Made by a program: the position numbers and the translations under genes. The notes below the pieces were generated by a model. The model was not told where the DNA came from and did no database searches. It saw nothing but the letters and a program-made list of their open reading frames with translations. Positions 9,011 through 17,471 of a stretch of 32,093 nt of DNA are shown here, one piece after another; the first letter of the stretch is position 1; every line of letters begins with the position of its first letter. Source of the DNA: Candidatus Parabeggiatoa sp. nov. 2 (GTDB taxonomy: Bacteria; Pseudomonadota; Gammaproteobacteria; Beggiatoales; Beggiatoaceae); contig NBMI01000130.1 of assembly GCA_002085445.1 (NCBI GenBank), forward strand, positions 1 through 32,093, written 5' to 3'.

Positions 9011-9442
9011 TCAACCGGTTGGCCTTTTTTCTGGCGACAATACTTGCAATCCAGCGGCAACAGCCGCATGATGCAAACGACTGTCAAAGGTTGAAAAAGG
9101 CACCGGTTGTTCCACTCGTTCTTGCAAAAGGAGAGCCGTCGCTAAATGCACAGCATCAAAGCCCCGCAAATGATGCTCAAGTACCATTTCTGCGGCTCGC
9201 AATTCCTCGAAATCAAGAACCGTAAAAGTTTCCCAGTCAGACAGAATATTGGTTTTCAATACTTGAAGCTGGGATTCTGTCAAAGTGCCTTCGTCAAAAC
9301 GTCGAGACAACGCCGAAAACATTTCTGGCAAAGCCACTTTACTGGTGACTAATTCTTGCTCTCGAAAGGTTTCTCTTACCCACAAGCTATGTTCTTCGAT
9401 AATGTATAATTTAACCAAACTACTTGTGTCACAGTAAATCAT
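9011..9442 (-). CDS. vapC: PIN-domain toxin of a VapBC pair
   Basis: 143 residues with the PIN-domain ribonuclease fold. The acidic residues expected for metal binding are all present: Asp5 (IYCDTSSL), Glu40 (PEMFSAL), Asp96 (RGFDAVHLATAL) and Asp120 (TFDSRL). VapC toxins cut RNA, commonly tRNA or rRNA, and are neutralised by the product of the upstream gene. Its start overlaps the end of the antitoxin gene by 4 nt (ATGA), the usual arrangement for co-translated pairs. Length is normal for the family, and the gene appears intact. It differs from the PIN fragment fused to the neighbouring caspase-like gene, so it is not simply the source of that fragment. The RNA target cannot be told from the sequence. 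Confidence 0.9.
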   Translation of the reverse strand: MIYCDTSSLVKLYIIEEHSLWVRETFREQELVTSKVALPEMFSALSRRFDEGTLTESQLQVLKTNILSDWETFTVLDFEELRAAEMVLEHHLRGFDAVHLATALLLQERVEQPVPFSTFDSRLHHAAVAAGLQVLSPEKRPTG

Positions 9443-9726
9443 AAGTTTTTACCACCATTTTCTCTTGCTTCAATGATAGCTTGGGTAACGCTCGCGTGAC
9501 TCATATCGACTTCTATGCTGGCACCCTGCCACCGTTTTCCTGAACCCAACCGCGCTTTACCCTCTTGTGCCAGTGTCATAAGTACTTGGCGTTCCGTTGT
9601 GATTGGGCTGAGCATCGCGATTTCACGTTCTTTTTCCGTAATGATGATGGTTTCTCCAGCCTGTACCATTTTGAGGTACTTACCGAGTGTGGCTTGCAAT
9701 TCATCAATATTGGCTCTTGCTGTCAT
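9439..9726 (-). CDS. Phd/YefM-family antitoxin paired with VapC
   Basis: 95 residues. The N-terminal half carries the Phd/YefM pattern: ANIDELQATLGKYLKMVQAGE, then the strand pair IIITEKEREIAMLSP. This half should form the dimeric DNA-binding part that represses the operon. The C-terminal half (SIEVDMSHASVTQAIIEARE) should fold onto VapC. The ATG at 9726 is preceded on the minus strand by AAGGTGG at good spacing. It overlaps the toxin gene by 4 nt. The stop of the caspase-like gene lies only 15 nt upstream, so readthrough transcription from that gene could feed this operon in addition to any promoter of its own. Confidence 0.85.
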   Translation of the reverse strand: MTARANIDELQATLGKYLKMVQAGETIIITEKEREIAMLSPITTERQVLMTLAQEGKARLGSGKRWQGASIEVDMSHASVTQAIIEARENGGKNL

Positions 9727-9741
9727 AATCCACCTTTTCAG

Positions 9742-9915
9742 TTATCTTGCTAAAATCACAATCTCATCGTTAATATGATAAGAAGGCTCTACAACTTGAA
9801 TTGGCAATGTTCGTAACAATTCAATAAACTGAATACTTTTATACTTAGACAATCGTTGCCGACATTCCGCAACAAGCAATGTATTAACGACTTCTAAAGT
9901 CCAAATAGCTGGCAC
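9742..9915 (-). other. PIN-toxin fragment forming the last 57 codons of the caspase-like gene
   Basis: The segment beginning VPAIWTLEVVNTLLVAE and continuing through LLRTLPIQVVEPS matches the middle of a VapC-type PIN protein: the P-x-x-W-x-x-E-V-x-N block that carries the second acidic residue, then the helix before the central loop. The first strand with the catalytic Asp and the C-terminal Asp motifs are absent. The frame ends ILAR-stop, and the stop is part of a TAACTGA heptamer (GATAACTGA). This suggests repeat-mediated recombination inserted a decayed vapC remnant behind the caspase-like gene. Confidence 0.7.
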
Positions 9916-11913
9916 ACACTGCGATGCCCCCCGTTCACCATGCACCGCATTCGTCAATATCCGCTCTAACGGATTCAAATCCGAGCCACGCTCTCTGTAT
10001 TTCTGTTGTTCCAACAACGACACATCAATCGGACGACGGCTGGCGATCACTTTCAGGGTTTCCTCTCCGGCTTCCACCTTCAACAAGACTTCTTCAGCCA
10101 AATCCCGCTTTTCTCTCGCCTTGACACGGGCATATTCCATCCGCTCCTGTGGATCAGGAAAAAGCGCGTAGATGGCCCCATCCGCACCAATATTAATAAG
10201 GTAGACATAATAATTCCGATTGGATTCATTATGCAAACTAAAACTCAGAATATCGCCTTTGCTTAGACTGTGTTTCTCAATCTCCAGCAACGGATAGGCG
10301 CCCATTTTGCGATGCAAACCCAAATTACTGGACAGCATCACACACGCCGCCCCGGGCGGACAAGAATTGATCGGACTATAAACGGTGACTTGCACCGTCA
10401 CCGGTAACGGGCCACCCCCACGGCTTTGGAGTGCTTTTATTTCACGAACACGGGCTAATTTGTTTAAATTGTCCCGCAGCAACTTTAGGCCTCGGCGTCG
10501 GTTATCAAAGCGAATTTGCAGATTTTTGTGCAATAACCGTTGCCCATTTGTCAGTACCCATAACTCAGGTGCTTGATTAACAAAGGATTTTGGCAACGCA
10601 TCGTCGGCCGAGGCACGGATAGGCTGACCGTTTTGCCGTTTGGGGCGCAACAGATATAAATGCAGCTCAGCCTGATACGGATCGTTAGTGAGGCGGTAGC
10701 CGGGGAGTGGTAACGTACCATCTGGATTGGCTTGAAAGGCCGCACGTATGGCTTGCAACAACGGCCTATCTTTGTCGTTGGGAAAATCGGCCGACAAATA
10801 CACCTTGAAGGGATTAAAGTGATAAGCATGGCTTTCTTCCACCACGAAATCACCCGACTTAAACGCGCCCGCCTTGCTGGCTTTGCCGAAACTCCTAAAC
10901 GGTTTCACTTCGGTAATCGTCAAGCTTGGTAGGCTTTTTGGATTGGCGTGCTGAGGCTGAGACAAGCGATAGACTGAACCTTCAGTAACGCCAGCAACAT
11001 GGCCGGCTTTAATTTCCACCGATTCACCCTCAACGTTGCCCACCAAAACCGTTTTTGCCAATGGCGCAAAATGGCCCCCAAACACCTGTCGAAGACTTTC
11101 GCCTTCTATCTGTGGGTTTTGCACCTGTCCGCGCCGAGCAACGACAGGCGTATAAGCCCGTTTAAACACATCATGCCAAGTCTCTCCCTTTTGCGCTTGT
11201 TGTAAAGCCTTAATCCAATACCAAGTAAACAAGCCATAGAAGGTTTTGTCATCATCTCCAGTGGTTTCAGCGGCTAATTCCTCATCTCGTACCGCGCCGA
11301 CATGGATACCATAATATTTTTGGCTATAGGCCTTTTTGCCCAACGGATGAGGGCGATCATCCCTTTTGAGGCCGCGACTGACGGGCGCTCGGCCTCGGGC
11401 AACGGTGGCGGAGTGACACGAATCAGAGACAAATATCACTTTATTGGTTTTGGCATAAATCGCTGTCAACCAAGCGTTGATTTCATCATCTAATACATCA
11501 TAATTGTCTTTATCCTGACTCTTGCCAGAACGAGTACCATAAGAAACCCAAGTCTCGTCTTGTTGATCCATTTCATCACCATTTAAATCGGCCGTTTGCG
11601 AACCATGGCCGGAATAATGAATATAAACAAAATCACCGCGTTTAACCCGTTTAATCAGCGCCTTGAAAGCGTTTTCAATGCCAGTATGAGTGGCCTGTTC
11701 ATCCAAAAGGATAATAAAATCATCCGGTTGAAAGCCAAACCGCTCACGCATGAGAGGAGGCACATTACGGTAATTGTCGATACCAATGAGCAACGCGTGT
11801 TTACCAACCGGTTCCGGTTGAAGGCCGAGTTTTGGTCCGTTCGGCTTATCAGGCGGCAAACAGCCCGATAAGAAAAAGCTCAATATCAGTACAAGTAGCG
11901 TGGTTTTCTGCAT
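9742..11913 (-). CDS. Caspase-like (C14) DUF4384 lipoprotein with a replaced C-terminus
   Basis: 723 residues from the ATG at 11913, chosen because it follows a strong Shine-Dalgarno (GGAGGA, 6 nt away) and starts a lipoprotein signal with FLSGC (Cys18); upstream in-frame codons add only leader. The p20 domain holds His103 (YSGHGS) and Cys166 (DSCHS), so the dyad is intact. Compared with the paralogue at 6459 it lacks about 14 residues around the SNLKGAVNDVKIM helix (here NYRNVPPLMRERFGF) and has a much shorter linker after the lipid anchor. A DUF4384-like segment follows near 580-650. After GERG (about residue 657) the paralogue's own 20-residue tail is missing and 57 residues of an unrelated PIN-toxin fragment are fused in frame. 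Probably functional as a protease; the effect of the new tail is unknown. Confidence 0.88.
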   Translation of the reverse strand: MQKTTLLVLILSFFLSGCLPPDKPNGPKLGLQPEPVGKHALLIGIDNYRNVPPLMRERFGFQPDDFIILLDEQATHTGIENAFKALIKRVKRGDFVYIHYSGHGSQTADLNGDEMDQQDETWVSYGTRSGKSQDKDNYDVLDDEINAWLTAIYAKTNKVIFVSDSCHSATVARGRAPVSRGLKRDDRPHPLGKKAYSQKYYGIHVGAVRDEELAAETTGDDDKTFYGLFTWYWIKALQQAQKGETWHDVFKRAYTPVVARRGQVQNPQIEGESLRQVFGGHFAPLAKTVLVGNVEGESVEIKAGHVAGVTEGSVYRLSQPQHANPKSLPSLTITEVKPFRSFGKASKAGAFKSGDFVVEESHAYHFNPFKVYLSADFPNDKDRPLLQAIRAAFQANPDGTLPLPGYRLTNDPYQAELHLYLLRPKRQNGQPIRASADDALPKSFVNQAPELWVLTNGQRLLHKNLQIRFDNRRRGLKLLRDNLNKLARVREIKALQSRGGGPLPVTVQVTVYSPINSCPPGAACVMLSSNLGLHRKMGAYPLLEIEKHSLSKGDILSFSLHNESNRNYYVYLINIGADGAIYALFPDPQERMEYARVKAREKRDLAEEVLLKVEAGEETLKVIASRRPIDVSLLEQQKYRERGSDLNPLERILTNAVHGERGASQCVPAIWTLEVVNTLLVAECRQRLSKYKSIQFIELLRTLPIQVVEPSYHINDEIVILAR

Positions 11914-12170
11914 AATTTTCCTCCGTTTGGTGAACATTGAGTACAACAAATGACGGATAGTTGAATGTGAATAACTGGAGCAATGCGGCCCACTTGCCCA
12001 CCAAACGGCATAATTTTCCTCCGTTTGGTGAACATTGAGAATGAACTATAATACAAAAAATGACGGATAGTTGAATGTGAATAACTGGAGCAATGCGGCC
12101 CACTTGCCCACCAGACGGCATAATTTTCCTCCGTTTGGTGAACATTGATAATTAAGTATTTATAATACAA
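11914..12170 (-). promoter_or_regulatory. Triplicated leader of the caspase-like gene (three copies of RBS plus ATG)
   Basis: The segment ending in GGAGGAAAATTATG is present three times in tandem, with start codons at 11913, 12011 and 12121 (minus strand); spacings are 98 and 110 bp. Only the proximal ATG opens the caspase-like gene. The two distal ATGs would start short frames beginning MPSGGQVGRIAP and MPFGGQVGRIAP; the middle one ends after 41 codons. The two upstream copies carry TATTAT-like -10 candidates; the copy nearest the gene has lost these 12 bp, which explains the 98 versus 110 spacing. The block could be a duplicated promoter/leader that raises or modulates translation. It may instead be passive tandem duplication. 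Confidence 0.6.
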
Positions 12171-12182
12171 AAAAATCGTTAT

Positions 12183-12243
12183 GGCAACCAGAAAGGATTG
12201 CCCCTAGCAGACAATCCGACTCAAAGGGGCAATCCCTATTGCC
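12183..12243. repeat. Palindrome of the GGGGCAATCC family (E)
   Basis: An inverted repeat with arms around GGATTGCCCCT (12195-12205) and AGGGGCAATCC (12224-12234), flanked by GGCAA and TTGCC. Related elements lie at 31003-31043 and at the right edge, 32058-32093. No gene overlaps it. Confidence 0.7.
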
Positions 12244-12768
12244 GCTCTAAATGTTAAAAGACTTCTTAATTTCACTTATATTACTAAAGCACTCAGGGAG
12301 TGGATAAAAAATATTTTAAAACAATAGCTTAGCTTGCTGTTATCACCATCGGCAAAACATTTTAAAGTGCCATAGTCTATAGACTTTTTCTTTTCAATTT
12401 GCTAATTTATGTGCCCGTTTAAAACTTATCAGGCCACGAGTATCGGCCTAGTATTTTGCCAACGTATCCGCCCTACCACCGATTTTTAACATTAGGTTTT
12501 TTGTGGTTATTGGGCCAAGAAAATGTCTTGAAAATTCGTTTATCCGCGCAATTCGTTGTACTCAACTCAACTCAGTTCAATCGGGTTTGAGGGCCATAAA
12601 ATACATTGGATGCTTTCAAATCAAACTATGGCCCTCAGTCGCGCCTAATATTTATACTTTTGTAGGTTCTTAATTCGTTTATCCGCGTAATTCGTTGTAC
12701 TCAGTTTATCCGCGCAATTCGTTGTACTCAGCGTAATAAATATAATCCTGTTCATCCCTTAATCCGGA
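12244..12768. repeat. Gene-free stretch with reverse A repeats and an F hairpin
   Basis: From 12244 to about 12530 I see no coding frame or clear element. Then come A repeats in reverse orientation (12533-12563, 12672-12702 and a shorter one at about 12705-12731). Between them is an F element (12588-12637): arms TGAGGGCCATA and TATGGCCCTCA around a ~28-nt loop, with a conserved tail to about 12660. The block abuts the truncated start of the decayed TPR-CHAT gene. Confidence 0.75.
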
Positions 12769-15060
12769 GTGATTGCCCCCATATTGTTTGTCGTTATTCT
12801 GGTTTACTTATGGCAATACTACCAAGATAAAACACCGCCGCCTGAGAGTACAGAATCGCGTCAAGTCAAGCCTGATGCTCGCATTCTTTTTACCTTAGAT
12901 CGTTTAAATAAAGAAGGTAAAGAAGCCTTTAATATCGTTGACTACCCCACTGCTCTGAAAAAATGGGAACAAGGTTTAAATCTAGCGCGTCAAGCTAAAA
13001 ATCAACGGTATATCGGGACTTTTATTGGCAATCTCGGCAATGTTCATCTATTTGGGTAACATCGGCGTGGTGTACACTAAATTGGGCGACTACCCAAAAG
13101 CCTTGGACTTTTTTCAGCAGGCTTTGGCAATTTTCCGTGACATCGGTGATAAAAGTGGGCAAGGTAAGGTTTTGACTAACATCGGCGTGGTGTATAAAAA
13201 CTTGGGCGACTACCCAAAAGCCTTGGACTTTTTTCAGCAGGCTTTGGCAATTTTCCGTGACATCGGTGATAAAAGTGGGCAAGGGACGAATTTGGGTAAC
13301 ATCGGCAGTGTTCATCTAAGCTTGGGCGATTACCCAAAAGCCTTGGACTATTATCAGCATGCTTTGGCAATACGTCAAGCAATCGGTGACAAACGCGGGG
13401 AAGGGGCAGCTTTGACTAACATCGGCTTGGTGTATCAAAACCTTGGCGAATATCAAAAAGCCAAAAATGCTTTTCAAGACAGTGCCGCTATTCTTGAAAC
13501 AGTAGGCTCAAGTGATTTATGGGTAGCACAACGTGGTTTAGCCTTCACCGAAGCCAAGCTCAATCAACTCGAACCTGCCATTCAGCACTATGAGCAAGCC
13601 CTTGATAATATTGAGCAAATACGCAATTTGCTGACCAAAGAACATCAAATCGCTTTCATGCGTGATAAAATCATTGCGTATGACGAATTCATTGCCCTGT
13701 TGCAATCCCGACACGCAGTCCAACCGAAAAAAGGCCATGATCGCAAAGCCCTTAAAACCTTTGAGCGTAGACAAGGGCGGTTATTTTTGGAAGAAATGGC
13801 TCAAAGTGGGGCGCGGCGGTTTGCCGGCTTGGATAATGCAATTGTTGAAGCAGAACAATCACTTATGCTGAAATGGCACCAATTGACAGCGCAACCCGTT
13901 ACGCCACAAGAACGCGCCACCCTTGAACAAGCGGAAGTCCGGTTAAAAGAGCGTATCAAAGCCGAATACCCCAAATACTACGCCCTGAAATACCCCGAAC
14001 CAGTCGATTTAGCGACGCTACAAAACCAAGTAGAATACCGTTTTATGGGTTATCGGCAAACAACAGTTTCAAATGTTCACCCTGCCAGTCGATGAAGACA
14101 CGTTAAAGCAGCAAGTCAAACAATTGCGGCGCTATCTCTCTAACTCCCCTGTACCAAACGTTGTTGCCTGAAGCGGTACATCAATTGATAAAGGACGCGG
14201 AAATACTCTATATTGTCCCCACGGGGCCTTTATATGGATTACCGTTTGGCGCGCTGGTGAGCGCCTACAAGGCGAGGCGTGAGATTCACTACCTGATCGA
14301 AGACTATGCAATAAGCTATCTTTCTTCGGCATCGCTGCTTAAAATCCTCCGCGATGCAGAGCGCAAAACACAACCGCCGGAACCATTCTTGGCTTTTGCT
14401 GATCCAGAATATCCGCCCTGTGAGATAGACGATGAAAAGGGGGCCGAAACCGTTGCCCAACGCCGTACCAAATCCAATCTCAAATGGATCAACGGTGGCT
14501 GTTTCAATCGCATCAAGGCCCTGTATTTAGGCCCCAAAGCCAGTCGCAGCAGCGTGTTTGCTCTTAATGAGCAACAACAATTGGACGATTATCGCTATGT
14601 CATGTTTTCGGTGCCTGCTGTTATACCCTATCGAGTCAATCAGATAGAACAACCGGCCCTCATTTTATCTAACCCATTGACGGAGGGCTATTTAACAATG
14701 GCCGACGTATTCGCGCTCACACTCAACGCCGACTTGGTGAATTTATCCGCCGGTAATAGCGGCTGCGCGGGCGACAGTTGTAGCGAAAATGTGCGCGGTG
14801 AAGGCATTATGGGATTAACCCGCGCCTTTATGTATGCCGGCACCTCCCGCGTTGCCGTCACATTATGGTCAGTCGATTTATATTCGGCTAAAGATTTAAG
14901 TGTCGGCTTATTTACTCATCTCAAAGCCAATCATCACCAAAATATGGCCCACGCCTTACGTGAAATCAAACTGAAAATGATTCAAGGCAAGGCCAGTCGT
15001 CGGCAGTATGCGAACCCGTACCACTGGGCCGCGTTTGTGGTGTATGGGGATGGGCAATAA
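12769..15060 (+). pseudogene. TPR-CHAT gene, frameshifted and catalytically degenerate
   Basis: Three reading frames together spell one protein. Frame 1 (from a GTG at 12769) gives a membrane helix and the first TPR, ending in a stop at 13057-13059. Frame 2 (to 14095) continues with three 40-residue TPRs (120-bp DNA repeats) and the helical linker. A short stretch in another frame (MFTLPVDEDTLKQQVKQL) follows, then frame 3 (to 15060) carries the CHAT domain. At least three frameshifts are therefore needed; the first, at the GNLGNVHL / LGNIGVVY joint, looks like a deletion between TPR copies. In the CHAT domain the His position reads MFSVPAV and the Cys position reads LSAGNSG, so both catalytic residues are gone, while surrounding motifs (GEGIMGLTRAF, YHWAAFVVYG) are kept. 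The homologue at 1-1904 is intact at these sites. Confidence 0.85.
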
Positions 15061-15449
15061 GCCCTCTGAGTAGTACAACGAATTACGTCGCTTATTGAGT
15101 ACAACGAATTACGCGGATAAACGAATTAAGATTGTTTGGCTGGGGCAAAAAGCCTTCTGAGTAGTACAACGGATTACGTCGCTTATTGAGTACAACGAAT
15201 TACGCGGATAAACGAATTAAGATTGTTCTTCTGAGTAGTACAACGAAACGCCGTGACGGAACGCCAATGACGCGGAGAAACGAATAAAGATTACTTTAAG
15301 CAAAAAACATGCCATATTTAAATATCAAATCAAACTGTCAAAAAAGTCGTTCAAAATTCGTTTATCCGCGTAATTCGTTGTACTCAGTGTCGTCGTATAA
15401 TCCTATCAATCCCGATTCAAAAACTGACCATTTAGAGGAATTTAAAACA
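15061..15449. repeat. Forward then reverse A repeats
   Basis: A ~90-bp unit made of GAGTAGTACAACG-type and full A repeats occurs twice in tandem (about 15068-15128 and 15160-15220), followed by a degraded third copy to 15290, all in forward orientation. One A repeat in reverse orientation follows at about 15354-15385. The last 100 bp before 15450 closely resemble the region before 17472, so the upstream regions of two Rpn-like copies share ancestry. Confidence 0.75.
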
Positions 15450-15527
15450 ATGACACAAGAAATCTTGCCAAAGGTGGGCTTTTCAATAGGAGAAAAACCC
15501 ACGCCACAGGAGACGCTTTATGGTTGA
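15450..15527 (+). CDS. Conserved 25-codon ORF overlapping the start of Rpn-like copy 1
   Basis: Encodes MTQEILPKVGFS, then GEKPTPQETLYG after one variable pair of residues. It ends in TGA 8 nt inside the next gene (ATGGTTGA overlap). The same ORF, same length and same overlap, precedes the Rpn-like copy at 17542, with four residue changes. An AGAGG site lies 12 nt upstream. It may be a leader that couples translation to the downstream gene, or a small protein in its own right. I do not recognise it. Conservation could also just reflect recent duplication of the whole locus. Confidence 0.4.
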   Translation: MTQEILPKVGFSIGEKPTPQETLYG

Positions 15528-15988
15528 TGAGAATAAGGCTTCTGATTCGACGGAAAAAAAGGAAAACAACCCATGGCATCGCTTACTGGCGAGATTGTTA
15601 GAAATCGTTCTGTCTCCGGTTGAGATTGAGGTGGAACCCAATGCCGAAGTGATGACGGAACCGCCAAAGGCGGATATTTTGTTAGTGAGGCGAAATACAC
15701 TCAACTGGACTGCCGAGCAACGCGCCCGTTTGCCAGATGGCATTAGGGATAGTAAAGCCTCTCATATTTTGATAGAGTTCAAGTACACGCAATCAAAGTG
15801 CGAGAAAACCACATTCTAAGACCTTAACTTCTTTGGGTTATCAACTCACCGACGAATATTCGGGGGTTTATCGGAGTCAAACTCCCATTTTCAGGAATGT
15901 TTTATTATTATCATTGAATGAACTTTCCAACGAACCTCATAATCTTTGGATAAAATGTTTTGCCAGCCGTCAAGCGGTTAAAAAACAA

Positions 15989-16088
15989 GCCCTTGACAAG
16001 CTGAACCAACTGGGTTTGGTTTCCATAGCCGATGAATTGCCCTTGACAAGCTGAACCAACTGGGTTTGGTTTCCATAGCCGATGAATT
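15989..16088 (+). repeat. Exact 50-bp tandem duplication inside Rpn-like copy 1
   Basis: Positions 15989-16038 and 16039-16088 are identical. Because 50 is not a multiple of 3, the duplication shifts the reading frame; removing one copy joins the frames on either side exactly (LGLVSIADELEWF). This identifies one inactivating event of the gene. Confidence 0.9.
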
Positions 16089-16149
16089 AGAATGGTTTAT
16101 CAATGGTTTAATGTCGCTTTGGTTTGGGAATGCGAAAGGAGAAGAAAAA

Positions 16150-16521
16150 ATGAGCATTGAAATGACACCAGAATATGTTACCGAATTGGGTAAACAATTG
16201 GGAGAGATTTGGTTAGCGGGCTTAACGGTGGATGACGTGTTCGCTCGTTTTGGACAAGATGAACTGTTATCCCATTTCAAGCCGGAAGAGGTGTTACCTC
16301 ATTTCAAGCCGGAAGAGATGTTGCCTTATTTAAAGCCGGAAGAGGTGTTATCTCATTTCAAGCCGGTTGATAGATTGGCGGGTTTAGAGCCAAAAGAGGT
16401 GTTGCCTTATTTCAAGCCAGTTGACATATTGGCGGAACTCACCTTGCCTGAACGGTTAGCCGGTTTAAAGCCAGAGGAGATTGAAGAGTACCTCAAGCAA
16501 CTCAAAAAGCAACAACATTAA
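16150..16521 (+). CDS. Possible separately translated C-terminal domain of Rpn-like copy 1
   Basis: An ATG at 16150 inside the Rpn-like gene has a strong Shine-Dalgarno (AAAGGAG, about 8 nt upstream). It would give a 123-residue protein starting MSIEMTPEYVTELGKQLG and consisting mainly of seven or eight short LSHFKPEE/RLAGLEPKE repeats. In Rpn proteins of enterobacteria, a short C-terminal product from an internal start is known to inhibit the full-length nuclease; whether this distant family does the same is inference. The same internal start with the same SD is kept in the orphan copy at 16754, which lacks the nuclease part altogether, and this supports real translation. Confidence 0.45.
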   Translation: MSIEMTPEYVTELGKQLGEIWLAGLTVDDVFARFGQDELLSHFKPEEVLPHFKPEEMLPYLKPEEVLSHFKPVDRLAGLEPKEVLPYFKPVDILAELTLPERLAGLKPEEIEEYLKQLKKQQH

Positions 16522-16753
16522 TTGTCTGTTTTCTAGGTTGTGTTGACATTTCAGATACGTCATTGATTTCTCATAACCGTCTTATAGTTATAACTCATTG
16601 ATAAATTGGCAAATGTCAACATAGCCTAGTTCCCAACCTCTGCTTGAGTTTTATTTCAAAGTCTTTTTCAATGGGTTACGGGGATGAATGCACAAGTCTA
16701 TTAATTAGTTTATCAATGCACTTTGGTTTGGTACAGCAACCGGAGAAGAAAAA
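16522..16753. other. Spacer between Rpn-like copies 1 and 2
   Basis: No gene seen up to about 16703. From there to 16753 the sequence is a diverged copy of the end of the middle segment of copy 1 (FINxxLWFG...GEEK), marking where the duplicated 3' piece begins. Confidence 0.6.
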
Positions 16754-17071
16754 ATGAGCATTGAAATGACACCAGAATATGTTACCGAATTGGGTAAACA
16801 ATTGGGAGAGATTTGGTTAGCGGGCTTAACGGTGGATGATGTGTTCGCTCGTTTTGGACAAGATGAACTGTTATCCCATTTAAAGCCGGAAGAAGTGATA
16901 TCTCATTTCAAGCCAGTTGATAGATTGGCGGGTTTAGAGCCAAAAGAGGTGTTGCCTTATTTCAAGCCAGTTGATAGATTGGCGGGACTCACCTTGCCTG
17001 AACGGTTAGCCGATTTAAAGCCATATGTGATTGAAGAGTACCTCAAGCAACTCAAAAAGCAACAACATTAA
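16754..17071 (+). CDS. Orphan C-terminal domain of the Rpn-like family (copy 2)
   Basis: 105 residues, nearly identical to residues 1-123 of the 16150 product but with fewer repeats (about five rather than seven). No nuclease domain precedes it: upstream homology stops near 16703. The start ATG has GGAGA 8 nt upstream. The protein is a predicted helical repeat protein of LAGLEPKE/LPYFKPVD units with the IEEYLKQLKKQQH tail. It could be an expressed stand-alone inhibitor-like protein by analogy with short Rpn products, or just a remnant of a 3' segmental duplication. The reading frame is intact and the ribosome binding site is kept, which slightly favours expression. Confidence 0.5.
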   Translation: MSIEMTPEYVTELGKQLGEIWLAGLTVDDVFARFGQDELLSHLKPEEVISHFKPVDRLAGLEPKEVLPYFKPVDRLAGLTLPERLADLKPYVIEEYLKQLKKQQH

Positions 17072-17471
17072 TTAATTAATTGTCTGAATCAGAATTTCCA
17101 GAATTTTAGAATTTTCAGAAGAGACTTTTTTTGCTTTTATTTATTTGATTTGGTTTTTTATTCTGTTAACTCGGTATAGAGATGATTAAAACACAAAAAA
17201 ATGAATCCTGTCAATCCGTTAATCCGTTAAGTTGTACTCAGTGTAGTCGTATAATCCTGTTCATCCCTTAATCCGTTAAATCTCCTGAGTACAACCACAC
17301 AAGCGTGGATAAACGAATAAATGCGTTAAGAAAAAAATGTGCCACATTAACAAAACTGTCAAAAAAATTCGTTCAAAATTCGTTTATCCGCGTAATTCGT
17401 TGTACTCAGTATAGTCGTATAATCCTATCAATCCCTGTTCAAAAACTGACCATTTAGAGGAATTTAAAACA
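17072..17471. repeat. Spacer with one forward and one reverse A repeat
   Basis: A TTAAT-expanded end of the copy-2 gene, a degenerate forward A repeat at about 17284-17320 and a reverse A repeat at about 17379-17409. The last ~100 bp are shared with the region before 15450. No gene seen. Confidence 0.7.

Larger units (their letters stand above)
15520..16521 (+). pseudogene. PD-(D/E)XK Rpn-like protein, copy 1, broken
   Basis: Homologous to the copy at 17542. The N-terminal part (to 15819) has the nuclease-like core: DGIRDSKASHILIEFKYTQ, with Asp, Glu and Lys in PD-(D/E)XK spacing. About 30 codons after YTQS are missing relative to copy 3 and the frame breaks. The middle segment continues in another frame (SLGYQLTDEYSGVYRS, about 15830-16054) and is then thrown out of frame by an exact 50-bp tandem duplication. 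The C-terminal part (16066-16521) is open and consists of LAGLxPEE/LPYFKPEE repeats ending in IEEYLKQLKKQQH, a tail type seen in recombination-promoting nuclease (Rpn) and related transposase-like families. A SD (GGAG, 15513 region) precedes ATG 15520. The full nuclease cannot be made; the C-terminal part may be (see 16150). Confidence 0.7.

Noticed and set aside
15309..15449. Longer form of the 25-codon ORF starting at 15309
   Set aside because: The extension reads through an A repeat (FVYPRNSLY); the conserved part shared with 17472 begins only at 15450.
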